The notes under the pieces are model-generated. The model was not told the origin of the DNA and made no database searches. It saw only the letters and a program-made list of their open reading frames with translations. DNA of 64,000 nt from an uncultured Carboxylicivirga sp. (GTDB taxonomy: Bacteria > Bacteroidota > Bacteroidia > Bacteroidales > Marinilabiliaceae): NCBI RefSeq assembly GCF_963674565.1, contig NZ_OY771430.1, positions 1,178,001 through 1,242,000 of the forward strand, in the 5' to 3' direction. The translations under genes were made by a program, and so were the position numbers. Each line of letters starts with the position of its first letter. The stretch's first letter is position 1. This document shows, in pieces, positions 9,009-18,931 of this stretch.

Positions 9009-9992
9009 GTGAGAAAACTTGAAAATAAATCTGTGTTAGTAACGGGAGGAGCTGGCTTTATTGGTTCTAACCTGGTTGAAACATTGTTGAAGCAAGAAAA
9101 TAAAGTGGTTTGTCTGGATAATTTTGCAACAGGTAAACGAATTAATATTGAACCATTTCTTTCAAATCCTGATTTTACTTTAATTGAAGGAGATATCCGG
9201 AATCTGGAAGATTGTAACAATGCTGTGGCAGGAATGGATGTTGTATTGCATCAGGCTGCTTTAGGCTCTGTACCTCGTTCCATAAAAGATCCAATTACTT
9301 CCAACGATGTTAATGTTGGAGGTTTTTTAAATATGTTAGTTGCTGCACGGGATGCTGGGGTAAAACGTTTTGTTTATGCAGCTAGTTCTTCTACTTATGG
9401 TGATAGTAAAAATATGCCTAAAGTTGAACATATTATTGGTAAACCCTTGTCTCCGTATGCTATAACAAAATATGTAAATGAGTTGTATGCTGATGTCTTT
9501 GCACGTTTATACAATATGCAAATCATAGGTTTACGTTATTTTAACGTATTTGGGCGAAGACAAGATCCCGATGGTGCCTATGCGGCAGTTATTCCAAAAT
9601 TTGTTAAATTGCTGGTCGAAAAACAGTCACCAATCATCAACGGAGATGGTACTTTTTCACGTGATTTTACTTATATTGAGAATGTTATTCAGGCTAATCA
9701 ATTAGCTGCAACAGTGGAAAACACTGAAGCTATTAATACCGTTTATAATGTTGCCTACGGCGAACGTACAACGTTGAATGAATTGGTAAGTTGGTTAAAA
9801 GAGTTTTTATCTGACTTTGATAAAGAAATAGCTGAAGTGGAAATTGTTTATGGACCTGAAAGGGAAGGAGATATTCCTCATAGTCTTGCTTCGATTGATA
9901 AAGGAAGATCATTATTAGGTTATGATCCTCAATATAGTATAAAACAAGGTTTAAAAGAAGCCATTAACTGGTACTGGAATAATCTAAAATAA
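9009..9992 (+). CDS. NAD-dependent UDP-sugar 4-epimerase, WbpP/TviC-like
   Basis: This 327-residue extended short-chain dehydrogenase has the NAD-binding GGAGFIGSN at residues 13-21, the SSS/TYG substrate motif (AASSSTYGD) and the catalytic YAITK. Segments such as LGSVPRSIKDPITSN, IGKPLSPYAITKYVNELYADVF and RYFNVFGRRQDPDGAYAAVIPK follow WbpP of Pseudomonas and TviC of Salmonella closely. Those enzymes interconvert UDP-GlcNAc and UDP-GalNAc (or their uronic acids) for surface polysaccharide. The start is GTG at 9009; no earlier in-frame start fits. It begins a run with gmd and the GDP-fucose synthase gene on the same strand. Confidence 0.88.
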   Translation: MRKLENKSVLVTGGAGFIGSNLVETLLKQENKVVCLDNFATGKRINIEPFLSNPDFTLIEGDIRNLEDCNNAVAGMDVVLHQAALGSVPRSIKDPITSNDVNVGGFLNMLVAARDAGVKRFVYAASSSTYGDSKNMPKVEHIIGKPLSPYAITKYVNELYADVFARLYNMQIIGLRYFNVFGRRQDPDGAYAAVIPKFVKLLVEKQSPIINGDGTFSRDFTYIENVIQANQLAATVENTEAINTVYNVAYGERTTLNELVSWLKEFLSDFDKEIAEVEIVYGPEREGDIPHSLASIDKGRSLLGYDPQYSIKQGLKEAINWYWNNLK

Positions 9993-10016
9993 CTGAGAGA
10001 ATTTAATTAATTTATT

Positions 10017-11132
10017 ATGTCCAAAGTTGCCTTAATTACAGGTGTAACAGGTCAGGATGGAGCCTACCTGTCTGAGTTTTTATTGAAAAAAGGATACATC
10101 GTTCATGGTATTAAACGTCGTTCGAGTTTGTTTAATACCGATCGTATTGACCATTTGTATCAGGATCCACATGTTGAAAACCGTAATTTCACATTGCATT
10201 ATGGTGATCTAACTGATTCAACTAATTTAATTCGTATCATCCAGGAAGTTCAACCGGATGAAATCTATAACTTGGCTGCAATGAGCCATGTTAAGGTGAG
10301 TTTTGATACACCTGAATATACCGCCAATGCAGATGGTATTGGAACATTGAGAATATTGGAAGCGATCAGATTATTGGGTTTGACTGAAAAAACCAGAGTT
10401 TATCAGGCTTCTACTTCAGAACTATATGGATTGGTACAGGAAGTACCCCAATCGGAAAGAACACCATTTTACCCAAGAAGTCCGTATGCTGTTGCTAAAA
10501 TGTATGCCTATTGGATTACAGTAAATTACCGTGAAGCTTATAACATGTTTGCCTGTAATGGTATTTTATTTAATCATGAGAGCCCATTACGAGGAGAAAC
10601 ATTTGTAACACGTAAAATTACCAGGGCAGTTGCCAAAATAGGGTTGGGTATGCAGGATTGTTTATTCCTAGGTAATATGGATTCTAAGCGAGATTGGGGA
10701 CATGCAAAAGACTATATCAAGGCGATGTGGTTAATTCTGCAACAAGATAAACCTGAAGATTACGTTATAGCAACAGGTGTTACCACTACAGTTCGTGATT
10801 TTGTTAAGATGGCTTTTGCTGAGGTAGGAATAGAACTTGAGTTTAAAGGTGAAGCTGAAAAAGAAGTAGGCTATATTAAAGCCTGTAACAATCCTGAATA
10901 TCAGATTGAGATAGGTAAGGAAGTTGTTAAAGTTGACCCTCGTTATTATCGTCCGACTGAAGTTGAGTTATTAATTGGTGACCCAACTAAATCGAAAGAG
11001 AAATTGGGATGGACACCAGAGTATGATCTTGCCGGTTTGGTAAAGGATATGATGGAATCGGATGTGAAACTGATGAAAAAAGATAAATATCTTCGAGAAG
11101 GAGGATATCAAACACTTAATTACTTCGAGTAA
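10017..11132 (+). CDS. gmd: GDP-mannose 4,6-dehydratase
   Basis: The 371-residue protein converts GDP-mannose to GDP-4-keto-6-deoxymannose, the first step to GDP-L-fucose and related sugars. It shows the NADP-binding GVTGQDGAYLSEFLL, the RRSSLFNTDRIDHLY arm, the catalytic STSELYG and YAVAK motifs and NHESPLRGETFVTRKITRA, all diagnostic of Gmd. Length is normal for the family. Its TAA overlaps the ATG of the next gene by one base, so it is translationally coupled to the GDP-fucose synthase gene. Confidence 0.96.
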   Translation: MSKVALITGVTGQDGAYLSEFLLKKGYIVHGIKRRSSLFNTDRIDHLYQDPHVENRNFTLHYGDLTDSTNLIRIIQEVQPDEIYNLAAMSHVKVSFDTPEYTANADGIGTLRILEAIRLLGLTEKTRVYQASTSELYGLVQEVPQSERTPFYPRSPYAVAKMYAYWITVNYREAYNMFACNGILFNHESPLRGETFVTRKITRAVAKIGLGMQDCLFLGNMDSKRDWGHAKDYIKAMWLILQQDKPEDYVIATGVTTTVRDFVKMAFAEVGIELEFKGEAEKEVGYIKACNNPEYQIEIGKEVVKVDPRYYRPTEVELLIGDPTKSKEKLGWTPEYDLAGLVKDMMESDVKLMKKDKYLREGGYQTLNYFE

Positions 11133-12220
11133 TGCATAAGAATGCAAAGATATACATAGCCGGCCATCGTGGATTGGTCGGCTCTGCTATTTTAAGGGGA
11201 CTGAAAGAACAAGGTTATGATAACTTTGTGACACGAACTCGCAAAGAACTTGATTTACTTGATCAAAAAGCTGTTTTGCAATTTTTTGAAGAAGAAAAAC
11301 CAGAATATGTTTTTTTGGCTGCTGCTAAAGTTGGTGGAATAATGGCTAATAATACGTATCGTGGAGCTTTTATTTACGAAAATCTTCAAATTCAGAATAA
11401 TATTATTCATTCTTCTTATCAGGTTGGAGTTAAAAAGCTTTTGTTTTTGGGCAGTTCTTGTATTTATCCCAAAAATGCCCCCCAACCATTAAAAGAAGAT
11501 TACCTGTTATCAGAAGAATTGGAATATACGAATGAACCATATGCTATTGCAAAAATTGCAGGTATAAAAATGTGTGAATCGTATAATCTTCAGTATGGTA
11601 CTGATTATATTTCGGTGATGCCAACAAATCTGTATGGTCCAAATGATAACTATAATCTGGAAACCAGTCATGTTTTACCTGCATTAATTCGAAAAATGCA
11701 TTTGGGTAAATTGGTGAAAAACAATGACTGGGATGCTATTGATACAGATTTAAATACCCGACCTATTGAAGGTGTTTCAGGTGATTCTGATCAAACAGAA
11801 AAGATAGCGATTCTCGAAAAGTATGGGATTTATCTAAAAGATGAATCAGTTGTAATAACCTTATGGGGAAGTGGAACGCCAATGCGTGAATTTCTGCATT
11901 CTGATGATATGGCGGCTGCTTGTATTTATGTAATGAATAAGATTACATTTAAGGATGTTGCTGAAGGTAAAACAGAAATCAGAAATACACATATTAATAT
12001 TGGTTGTGGCGAAGATCTTACTATTAAAGATTTGGCATTGAACATCAAGGATGTTGTAGGTTATGAAGGCGAATTAATGTGGGATGCCACTAAACCTGAT
12101 GGTACCATGCGCAAACTTATGGATGTATCAAAAATGGAGAAATTGGGCTGGAAAGCAACTATTTCATTAAAAGATGGTATCGCAAACGTTTACGGAAAAT
12201 ATTGTGAAAATTTGATCTAG
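11132..12220 (+). CDS. fcl: GDP-L-fucose synthase (4-keto-6-deoxymannose epimerase-reductase)
   Basis: This bifunctional enzyme finishes GDP-L-fucose synthesis from the Gmd product. Visible motifs are the NADP-binding GHRGLVGSAI, LGSSCIYPK with the catalytic Ser/Cys, YAIAKIAGIKMCESYN with Tyr/Lys, and MPTNLYGPNDNYN. At 362 residues it is about 40 longer than the E. coli enzyme. The extra part is a segment around residues 195-240 (DTDLNTRPIEG to LEKYGIYL), an insertion I associate with Bacteroidota homologues. It is coupled to gmd by a TAATG overlap. Confidence 0.94.
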   Translation: MHKNAKIYIAGHRGLVGSAILRGLKEQGYDNFVTRTRKELDLLDQKAVLQFFEEEKPEYVFLAAAKVGGIMANNTYRGAFIYENLQIQNNIIHSSYQVGVKKLLFLGSSCIYPKNAPQPLKEDYLLSEELEYTNEPYAIAKIAGIKMCESYNLQYGTDYISVMPTNLYGPNDNYNLETSHVLPALIRKMHLGKLVKNNDWDAIDTDLNTRPIEGVSGDSDQTEKIAILEKYGIYLKDESVVITLWGSGTPMREFLHSDDMAAACIYVMNKITFKDVAEGKTEIRNTHINIGCGEDLTIKDLALNIKDVVGYEGELMWDATKPDGTMRKLMDVSKMEKLGWKATISLKDGIANVYGKYCENLI

Positions 12221-12239
12221 TTTTAGTGGTATAAAAAAC

Positions 12240-12247
12240 TATATTTG
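12240..12247 (+). promoter_or_regulatory. -7 element (TATATTTG) before the DUF4625 gene
   Basis: This is an exact TAnnTTTG match 17 bases before the ATG at 12265. It implies that the lipoprotein gene can be transcribed separately from gmd-fcl. Confidence 0.5.
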
Positions 12248-12264
12248 TTCAAAATACCGACTAT

Positions 12265-12726
12265 ATGAAGAAATTAATCAATGTTTTAACACTAAGTTTA
12301 TTGGTTTCACTTTTAATAAGTTGTAAAAAAAGTGAGGATCCTAAACCAGATACAGAAGCCCCAACAATTGAATTTGTGAAACCGGTTTCAAATGGTTCTA
12401 CATCTTATTCAAGAGGCCTGCCAATGGATTTAAGTGCAACGTTTAAAGATAATAGTGCGTTATCTGAATGTGTTGTAACTATTAGTTACCATTCTGCTTC
12501 AACATCAAGTATATTGAAAGGAATTGGATCACCGTGGGCTCCTGCTGAGACAGGAGAACAATTTGTGATCAGTTTTAACGGTGAAAAGGAGAAGGTTGTT
12601 TCAACTAATCTTTTTGAAGATGATATTGAAATAGCGTGCCTGTCTGGTAATTATACTCTTACATTTGTTGTAACAGATAAATCGCAGAATAAATACACAA
12701 CAACTGTTGATATCACATTAGAATAA
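12265..12726 (+). CDS. DUF4625 lipoprotein
   Basis: The 153-residue protein has a lipoprotein signal (SLLVSLLISC, Cys at about residue 20) followed by KKSEDPKPDTEAPTIEF. The mature part is an Ig-like beta sandwich with DLSATFKDNSALSECVVTI and a final YTLTFVVTDKSQNK strand, as in DUF4625. These lipoproteins of Bacteroidota have no defined function as far as I know; the fold suggests adhesion or ligand binding at the cell surface. It has its own -7 box and terminator, so it appears to be a single-gene unit. Confidence 0.7.
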   Translation: MKKLINVLTLSLLVSLLISCKKSEDPKPDTEAPTIEFVKPVSNGSTSYSRGLPMDLSATFKDNSALSECVVTISYHSASTSSILKGIGSPWAPAETGEQFVISFNGEKEKVVSTNLFEDDIEIACLSGNYTLTFVVTDKSQNKYTTTVDITLE

Positions 12727-12745
12727 TAATATATAGAACCAAATG

Positions 12746-12770
12746 AAAAGGGCTTTTAGCCCTTTTTTTA
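12746..12770 (+). terminator. Rho-independent terminator after the DUF4625 gene
   Basis: A perfect 9-bp stem AAAAGGGCT / AGCCCTTTT with a TTT loop is followed by more T. Confidence 0.9.
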
Positions 12771-12796
12771 TACAACAGAATAAATAAAAGAGTGAT

Positions 12797-13966
12797 ATGT
12801 ACGATTTTGATAGAATCATTGACAGATCTGAGACAAACACATATAAGTTTGATTTAAGAAAGAAGAATTTTGGAGAAGAGGATGTGATACCTCTTTGGGT
12901 GGCAGATATGGATTTTGCGGCAGCACCTGAAATACATGAGCAAATTCAGAAACGAGCTTCACATGAAATTTTTGGTTATACAATTCGAAAAGAGGATTTT
13001 AACGAAGCAATTGTAGATTGGTGCGAATATAAACATAATTGGAAGGTAAAATCAGATTGGATTGAGTATTCACCTGGAGTTGTACCTGCACTTGCCTTTT
13101 CCATACTAGGACTAACAGAACCCGGAGATGGTGTGATTATCAATACACCTGTTTACCCTCCTTTTCATGCAGTAGTATCAGATAATGGAAGACAGCTTAT
13201 TAAGAATTCTTTGATTCAGGAAAATGGCAGGTATGTTTTTGATTTTGTGAGTTTCGAGAAAGAAGCATCCAAATCTTCAACGAAGCTATTTATACTGTGT
13301 AACCCACACAATCCTGTTGGAAGGGCATGGTCAAAAGAAGAACTTATTAAGATACATGAAATTTGTGTGAAACATAATGTATTAGTTTTGGCTGATGAAA
13401 TTCACTCTGATCTTGTGTGGTGGGGTAAACAGCATAATGCCTTTGCTGCAATAAATGATGAAGCTGCAGCTAATTGTCTCACTTTCATGGCTCCATCCAA
13501 GACTTTTAATATAGCTGGATTTAATACCTCTTACGTAATTTCATCCAATCCTAAATTATTATCTGCCTACAGAAAAGTTCAAAACCGACTTCAGGTGCAT
13601 TTAGGACATGTATTTAGTAGTTTGGCTCTAACATCAGCATATAATTTAGGTAGGCCATGGTTAAAAGAACTGACTACTTATCTTGAAGCAAATATTAAGC
13701 TGGTTGATGAATTTTTAAAAAGCAAAATGCCTGAAGTGAAAATGCAAATTCCGGAGGCTACCTATTTGCTTTGGTTAAACTTTAGTGAATGGAATCTAAA
13801 TCATAATGAAGTTAAAAATCATTTGATAAAAAAGGCTAAAGTTGGTTTAAATGATGGAACGAGTTTTGGTGTTGAAGGAGAGTATTATATGCGTTTAAAT
13901 GTGGCAAGTCCACGATCCGTATTGGAAAAGGCATTGAATCAGATGGCAGATACACAACCACGCTAA
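12797..13966 (+). CDS. PatB/MalY-type PLP-dependent C-S lyase or aminotransferase
   Basis: This 389-residue fold-type I PLP enzyme has the PatB/MalY hallmarks: FDLRKKNFGEEDVIPLWVADMDF at the N-terminus, NPHNPVGRAWS, the cofactor-contacting ADEIHSDL, and the Schiff-base lysine in APSKTFNIAG (about residue 236). Family members cleave cystathionine or cysteine to release homocysteine or sulfide. It heads a tight operon, with the glutaminyl cyclase gene 5 bases on and the glycerate kinase gene 6 bases after that. The exact substrate cannot be settled from sequence. Confidence 0.9.
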   Translation: MYDFDRIIDRSETNTYKFDLRKKNFGEEDVIPLWVADMDFAAAPEIHEQIQKRASHEIFGYTIRKEDFNEAIVDWCEYKHNWKVKSDWIEYSPGVVPALAFSILGLTEPGDGVIINTPVYPPFHAVVSDNGRQLIKNSLIQENGRYVFDFVSFEKEASKSSTKLFILCNPHNPVGRAWSKEELIKIHEICVKHNVLVLADEIHSDLVWWGKQHNAFAAINDEAAANCLTFMAPSKTFNIAGFNTSYVISSNPKLLSAYRKVQNRLQVHLGHVFSSLALTSAYNLGRPWLKELTTYLEANIKLVDEFLKSKMPEVKMQIPEATYLLWLNFSEWNLNHNEVKNHLIKKAKVGLNDGTSFGVEGEYYMRLNVASPRSVLEKALNQMADTQPR

Positions 13967-13971
13967 TATCA

Positions 13972-15000
13972 ATGAAAAAGCTGGCGTTTAAATTTTGGGC
14001 TCTAAGCCTGATGTTATTGTCAGGATGTAATGTTGTTAAACTAAATAATAATAGTTTTAACAGCAATCATAAAACGCTGGCTTTTTCAAATAATGATACA
14101 CTAACTTTTACGACAAGCTATAAGCGTGTAATAGATTCAGTTTTAATAAATGATGATGTTTATATTGTAGGTGCAAAATCATTCTTGTTTTCTCTAAACG
14201 GAAGAGACGGTGGATTGCAAAAGATAAAACTGAACTTCTATTTATCTAATCGAAAGACAAAACAGATTGAGAAGGAAATTTTCATTCTTGCCGATACTGC
14301 TCCCAAAAGTATTTCAATTGATAATTATATAACCATTCCTCACAATACATCTTTATTTACGCAAGGTCTGGAATTTAATAAGGGTGTTTTGTTTGAGTCG
14401 GCAGGCAGATATGGAGAATCATCTGTTACCAAAATAAATCACATCACAGGTGAAATTACTTCGCAAGTAAAAGTAGATCCTAATATATTTGCTGAGGGAT
14501 TGACAATTATTGATGATACCATTTTTGTACTTACCTGGAAAGAAGGTTTGTTGCTTCAACTTGATTCGAACTTAAAAGAAATTGAAAAAAAGGCTTATAG
14601 TCATGAAGGCTGGGGACTTTGTAATGATGGCTTTTCTTTTATTGCTTCAGACGGATCTGATAAGATCTATTTTATGGATCCAAAATCTTTAGAAGTTATT
14701 AACCAGGTGACGGTTTACAATCATCAGGAAACAGTATTAATGCTCAATGAACTGGAATGGATTAATGGTTACTTGGTGGCTAATGTTTGGGGTAAGGAAT
14801 ATTTAGTTGTAATTGATCCTGATACTGGTAAAGTATTATATCAGATTGATTTTTCCGAAATAATTGAAAAATATCATTTAGAAGGTAAGGGTACTTTAAA
14901 TGGCTTAGCTTTTGATAAAGAAAGTAATAAGTTATATTTCACTGGAAAAAACTGGCCATATTACTTTGTCAGTTATCTGCCAAAAGAACTTCAAAGATAA
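13972..15000 (+). CDS. Glutaminyl-peptide cyclotransferase (plant/bacterial beta-propeller type), lipoprotein
   Basis: The 342-residue protein has a lipoprotein signal (LMLLSGC, Cys at about 19). A roughly 90-residue beta-rich N-terminal part precedes a five-bladed propeller of the glutamine cyclotransferase family: PHNTSLFTQGLEF, ESAGRYGESS, AEGLTIIDDTIFVLTWKEG, SHEGWGLCNDG, LNELEWINGYLVANVWG and LNGLAFD. It converts N-terminal Gln of exported proteins to pyroglutamate. Bacteroidota use this step widely because many of their secreted proteins expose Gln after signal cleavage. It is the middle gene of a three-gene operon. Confidence 0.88.
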   Translation: MKKLAFKFWALSLMLLSGCNVVKLNNNSFNSNHKTLAFSNNDTLTFTTSYKRVIDSVLINDDVYIVGAKSFLFSLNGRDGGLQKIKLNFYLSNRKTKQIEKEIFILADTAPKSISIDNYITIPHNTSLFTQGLEFNKGVLFESAGRYGESSVTKINHITGEITSQVKVDPNIFAEGLTIIDDTIFVLTWKEGLLLQLDSNLKEIEKKAYSHEGWGLCNDGFSFIASDGSDKIYFMDPKSLEVINQVTVYNHQETVLMLNELEWINGYLVANVWGKEYLVVIDPDTGKVLYQIDFSEIIEKYHLEGKGTLNGLAFDKESNKLYFTGKNWPYYFVSYLPKELQR

Positions 15001-15006
15001 CCTGTG

Positions 15007-16089
15007 ATGAAAAGAATATTTGTTTGTTGCGATTCATTTAAGGGAACCTTGTCTTCTTATGAAGTTAATGAAGTGGTTAGTTATGAATTACTTAAGAAAG
15101 GTTATGAATGTGAATCTCTTCCGATGGCTGATGGAGGTGAAGGATCTCTGGATATCATTCACTATTCTTTAAATGCAAAAAATACTATAGTAAATACTTA
15201 TACTGCAGATTATAGCCCGATAAATGCTTCTTATTTTATTCACGAGAATGAGGCATATATTGACACTGCTAGTGCCAGTGGTTTGGTTCATATTAAGCCA
15301 AATAATAAAAAGCCTTTGCAATTGAGTTCTTATGGAACAGGATTATTGTTTAAGCATGCTATTGATAATGGCATTAAGGTTATTAACTTCTTCCTGGGAG
15401 GAAGTGCAACCGTTGATGGCGGTGTAGGTTTATTATATGGTTTGGTTGGCGAACCATTACCTATCTCTAATTCATTACTAAGTTTTAATTCTGAGGTAAT
15501 AAAGAGTGCTGTAAACATATTAAAAGGAATCAAGGTCAATTTAATTACTGATGTTAATAACCCAATTGTTGGACAAAATGGAGCAGCAGAAGTATATGGT
15601 CCACAAAAAGGAGCATCATCACAAGAAGTGCTACAATTGGAAAATGCTATGCAGAAGTGGGTGGAATATCTTCAATTAAATGTTTCTTTTGATATTAAAG
15701 ATATTAAAGGGGCAGGAGCTGCAGGTGGAATTGGTTTGCCATTCATTGCTTTAAATACATGCTATATATTGAAAGGTTATGAATATTTTAGAAATCTGCT
15801 GAATTATTCTGAAGCAATAAATCGATGTGATATTGTAATAACCGGTGAAGGTTGTATTGATCATCAGACCATGATGGGAAAAGGGCCAGGACAGTTGGCA
15901 AAAGAAGCTGATGAGAAAGGAAAATTGGTGATAGGTATTGGAGGGATGGTAAAGGAAGAACCGTCTGTTTTTGATAAAGTCTTTTCTACTTATACAGGTT
16001 CTTTTAACGAGTTAGATATCAAATACAATGCAAAAGAAAGGTTGCAGATGACAACTAAACAAGTAGCAGAATATTTAACTAATTGCTGA
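15007..16089 (+). CDS. Glycerate kinase (GarK/GlxK family)
   Basis: This 360-residue cytoplasmic enzyme phosphorylates D-glycerate. Family motifs are CCDSFKGTLSS near the start, LPMADGGEGSLD, FLGGSATVDGGVGLLYGL, the GAGAAGGIGLPF loop and ITGEGCIDHQTMMGKGPGQLA. I prefer ATG 15007 over the GTG at 15004, three bases earlier. The preceding gene ends at 15000, so it is the third gene of an operon with the PatB-like and cyclotransferase genes. Nothing in that trio suggests a shared pathway. Confidence 0.92.
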   Translation: MKRIFVCCDSFKGTLSSYEVNEVVSYELLKKGYECESLPMADGGEGSLDIIHYSLNAKNTIVNTYTADYSPINASYFIHENEAYIDTASASGLVHIKPNNKKPLQLSSYGTGLLFKHAIDNGIKVINFFLGGSATVDGGVGLLYGLVGEPLPISNSLLSFNSEVIKSAVNILKGIKVNLITDVNNPIVGQNGAAEVYGPQKGASSQEVLQLENAMQKWVEYLQLNVSFDIKDIKGAGAAGGIGLPFIALNTCYILKGYEYFRNLLNYSEAINRCDIVITGEGCIDHQTMMGKGPGQLAKEADEKGKLVIGIGGMVKEEPSVFDKVFSTYTGSFNELDIKYNAKERLQMTTKQVAEYLTNC

Positions 16090-16117
16090 AAAAGGCACGT
16101 TATATTCAAACCTTATG

Positions 16118-16129
16118 CGTATTAATACG
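16118..16129. repeat. 12-bp perfect palindrome CGTATTAATACG
   Basis: It lies 28 bases after the glycerate kinase stop, in a 267-bp gap before the OmpA-family gene. It has no T-run and so does not look like a terminator. An operator is possible but unproven. Confidence 0.35.
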
Positions 16130-16356
16130 TATTTTCCTTCTTAAGGACCTGATTCGAAAAATGGATATACTGTAATATCTGATGTGGGGATAGATTTACA
16201 GGTTCTGAAAATGCTAAAATAAATAGTAAAACTAACGGGAAACGATAGATATAATCTGTTGTTTATATGTGTATTTATGAATATAAGTATATTGAATAAT
16301 AATGTGTTATCAAAAGTAATTGATTATAACATTAACCATAAAATAAGAATCCTTCT

Positions 16357-18921
16357 ATGAGAAAAGTAGCATTATTGTATTTTTATATGATGATTGCATT
16401 TGCGGGTTTTACTCAGGAAAATCCAAAGATTTCAAAAGAATTATTTCTTTCAGCAACCACTGAAAATACAAAAGCTGTTGAAAAACTTTTTAATACAGCT
16501 GAGAAATATTATCAAAAGGGTCATGATTATTATGGCGAAGCTTTAAAGTATTATGTGCGTTTGTACCAGTTAGCACCCGAATCATCTGAGCTTAACTATA
16601 AAATTGGAGTATGTTGTTTATATTCATCAAATCCCAAAAGGGCTCTTCAATATTTTGAAAAATGTACACCTGATGTAGCATCAGATTACCATCTTCATTT
16701 AGGTAGGGCTTATCAGTACAATCTTCAATATATAAATGCACAAAGGTCTTACGAAGTTTACTCAGCTTCATTAAGTCCTGCCAAACAGAAATCCTTTTCC
16801 AAAGAATTGGAACAACTTACCAGGGAATGTATTTTTGGAAACCAAGCTGTACAGGACACATTACCAGTTTTTATTAAAAACCTTGGACCGATCATTAATA
16901 CATATTACGATGAGTATGCAGCCGTTTTTTCTTCGCAGGGTGATTCGGCCATCTTCTTTACTTCAAGAAGGCCAAAAAGAGAACCAAAAAATATTAAACC
17001 ACGAACGAAATATAACGAACGAATTTTAGTAAGTAAAAATTGTTTGTATAGTCCCGCTGATGAAGTTGGTGAACCAAAGGTCTTTGGAAGTTCTGAAGGA
17101 GCTACATTACGCTCAGGACAAAATCTAAGCGTTTCAGGTATTATAGATGAAAAGAACAGACTATTATATTATAAAGGCAAAAAGAATAATGGTGATATTT
17201 ATACTGCTTCAATTATAGAGGATAGAGTTCTGGACTTCAAAAAGATAAGAGGAAAAGTTGATCATATTGCCTATCAGGAAACCAGTATGACAGCAGAACT
17301 TGATAATGGTTATTTTATCGATACAGAATCAGAAGGAAAAGGAAAGAAAGGTATCTGGCAGACTGCTTATTTTGTCAGTGATCGTCCTGGAGGAGAAGGA
17401 GGAAAAGATATCTGGCAATGTACCTGGAAAAAGAAATTAAAATTTAAAAATGTACAAAATATAGGTGCTGATATTAATACACCATTTGATGAAGAAGCTG
17501 TTTATGTTACTCCAGATGGTAAAACACTTTATTTTGCTTCTAATGGTCATCAGGGTATGGGTGGCTTTGATATTTTTAAATGTGAGAAACAAAGCGATGG
17601 AAAATGGAGTAAGCCTGTTAATATGGGGTATCCAATAAATACACCGGCTAACGAGTTGTTTTATCATCCTACTCCTGACTCAATGTTTTCCCTTCTAGCC
17701 ACCACTCGTGACGGCGGTTATGGTGGTCTGGATATTTACAAAGTTGAGAAAGATCCAAGAATACCGTTCCAGTTATCTGGACAGGTAACTGAGAATAAAG
17801 ATAGTTCGGTTTTAAATGCAACAATCAGCATTTTTAATATCAAGGACGAGAGCCTGTTACTCTCAACAAATCAGGATACTGTTACCGGTAAATATCTATT
17901 GGATTTTGAAGATGTTGGCTTGTATATGGCACATGTTGAAGCCCCGGGGTATCGATCTGTTAAGGATACCATTGAATGTCCGACAAAGAGACACGAAAAG
18001 GTGGAAGCCAACTATCAACTCGAGAAGTTAAAATATCCTTTTACCTTGTATGGTAACGTTTACAATATTAAAACAGGTGATCCGGTTCAGGCAAAAATTG
18101 AATTAAGGTCTGAAATTGATACCACCATTTTATATAGTACTGTATCAAACAGCGAAACAGGAGCATACAGCCTGACGGTTGAAGACAAAATGACTTTTAA
18201 CTTAATTGTTTCGTCTGAAGATTATTATTCAAAAGAAGAAATACTGGAACTGAAGAAGGTATCTGGTGATAAACAGCAAAAGTATATTCAGCTTAAACCA
18301 AATAAAATTTTATACTATTTAACGGGTAATATTTACGAAGAAGAAAGTAATGAGCCAATTAACGGTAGGGTTAGCTTTACGAGACCAGGAGAGGAAAAAC
18401 CTTTTGCGTTTAGTGAGCTGGATTCAATTTCAAAAAAATATACTCTGAAAGTTGAGGAAGCAGGTCCGTTTATTTTACAGGTTGACGCTGAAGGATATTT
18501 CTTTATGAATGATACTCATGAATTTAAGAGTGATTCAACGCTGATTATTAGGGATTTTACCCTGAAAAAGATGAAATCGGGAGCTAAGATTGTGGTTGAA
18601 AATATTCTCTTCAACACTGGTAAATCAACTCTTAAACCCTCATCATTTGTTGAACTTGACAAGCTAGCAAATCTACTGATCGAGAATAAAGATGTGAGAA
18701 TTGAAGTTTCAGGGCATACTGATAATGTTGGATCGGCTTCTGTGAATAAAAAAATATCTAAAGCACGGGCTTTGACAGTAAGAAATTATCTTTTATCAAA
18801 AGGTGTGGAAACAGAACGTGTAACCTATATGGGATATGGTTTTGACCAACCTATTGCAGATAATACAACACCAGAAGGTAGGGCTCAGAACAGAAGGGTA
18901 GAAATCAAAGTAATTGAATAA
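16357..18921 (+). CDS. TPR / PD40 beta-propeller / carboxypeptidase-regulatory / OmpA-C multidomain envelope protein
   Basis: The 854 residues read as follows. A signal peptide (to about 19) is followed by TPR helices (about 35-150) and a PD40 beta-propeller (about 170-465, with FTSRRPKREP, VSDRPGGEGGKDIW, LYFASNGHQGMGGFDIFKCE and TTRDGGYGGLDIYKVEKD). Three carboxypeptidase-regulatory-like Ig repeats then begin LSGQVTE, LYGNVYN and LTGNIYE. A C-terminal OmpA domain (about 740-854) carries SGHTDNVGS and GRAQNRRVEIKV for peptidoglycan binding. This arrangement resembles the type IX secretion component PorE but is longer. It starts a three-gene cluster with a lipoprotein and a DUF5723 barrel. 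It probably anchors an envelope complex to the wall. Confidence 0.88.
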   Translation: MRKVALLYFYMMIAFAGFTQENPKISKELFLSATTENTKAVEKLFNTAEKYYQKGHDYYGEALKYYVRLYQLAPESSELNYKIGVCCLYSSNPKRALQYFEKCTPDVASDYHLHLGRAYQYNLQYINAQRSYEVYSASLSPAKQKSFSKELEQLTRECIFGNQAVQDTLPVFIKNLGPIINTYYDEYAAVFSSQGDSAIFFTSRRPKREPKNIKPRTKYNERILVSKNCLYSPADEVGEPKVFGSSEGATLRSGQNLSVSGIIDEKNRLLYYKGKKNNGDIYTASIIEDRVLDFKKIRGKVDHIAYQETSMTAELDNGYFIDTESEGKGKKGIWQTAYFVSDRPGGEGGKDIWQCTWKKKLKFKNVQNIGADINTPFDEEAVYVTPDGKTLYFASNGHQGMGGFDIFKCEKQSDGKWSKPVNMGYPINTPANELFYHPTPDSMFSLLATTRDGGYGGLDIYKVEKDPRIPFQLSGQVTENKDSSVLNATISIFNIKDESLLLSTNQDTVTGKYLLDFEDVGLYMAHVEAPGYRSVKDTIECPTKRHEKVEANYQLEKLKYPFTLYGNVYNIKTGDPVQAKIELRSEIDTTILYSTVSNSETGAYSLTVEDKMTFNLIVSSEDYYSKEEILELKKVSGDKQQKYIQLKPNKILYYLTGNIYEEESNEPINGRVSFTRPGEEKPFAFSELDSISKKYTLKVEEAGPFILQVDAEGYFFMNDTHEFKSDSTLIIRDFTLKKMKSGAKIVVENILFNTGKSTLKPSSFVELDKLANLLIENKDVRIEVSGHTDNVGSASVNKKISKARALTVRNYLLSKGVETERVTYMGYGFDQPIADNTTPEGRAQNRRVEIKVIE

Positions 18922-18931
18922 ACGAAAGATT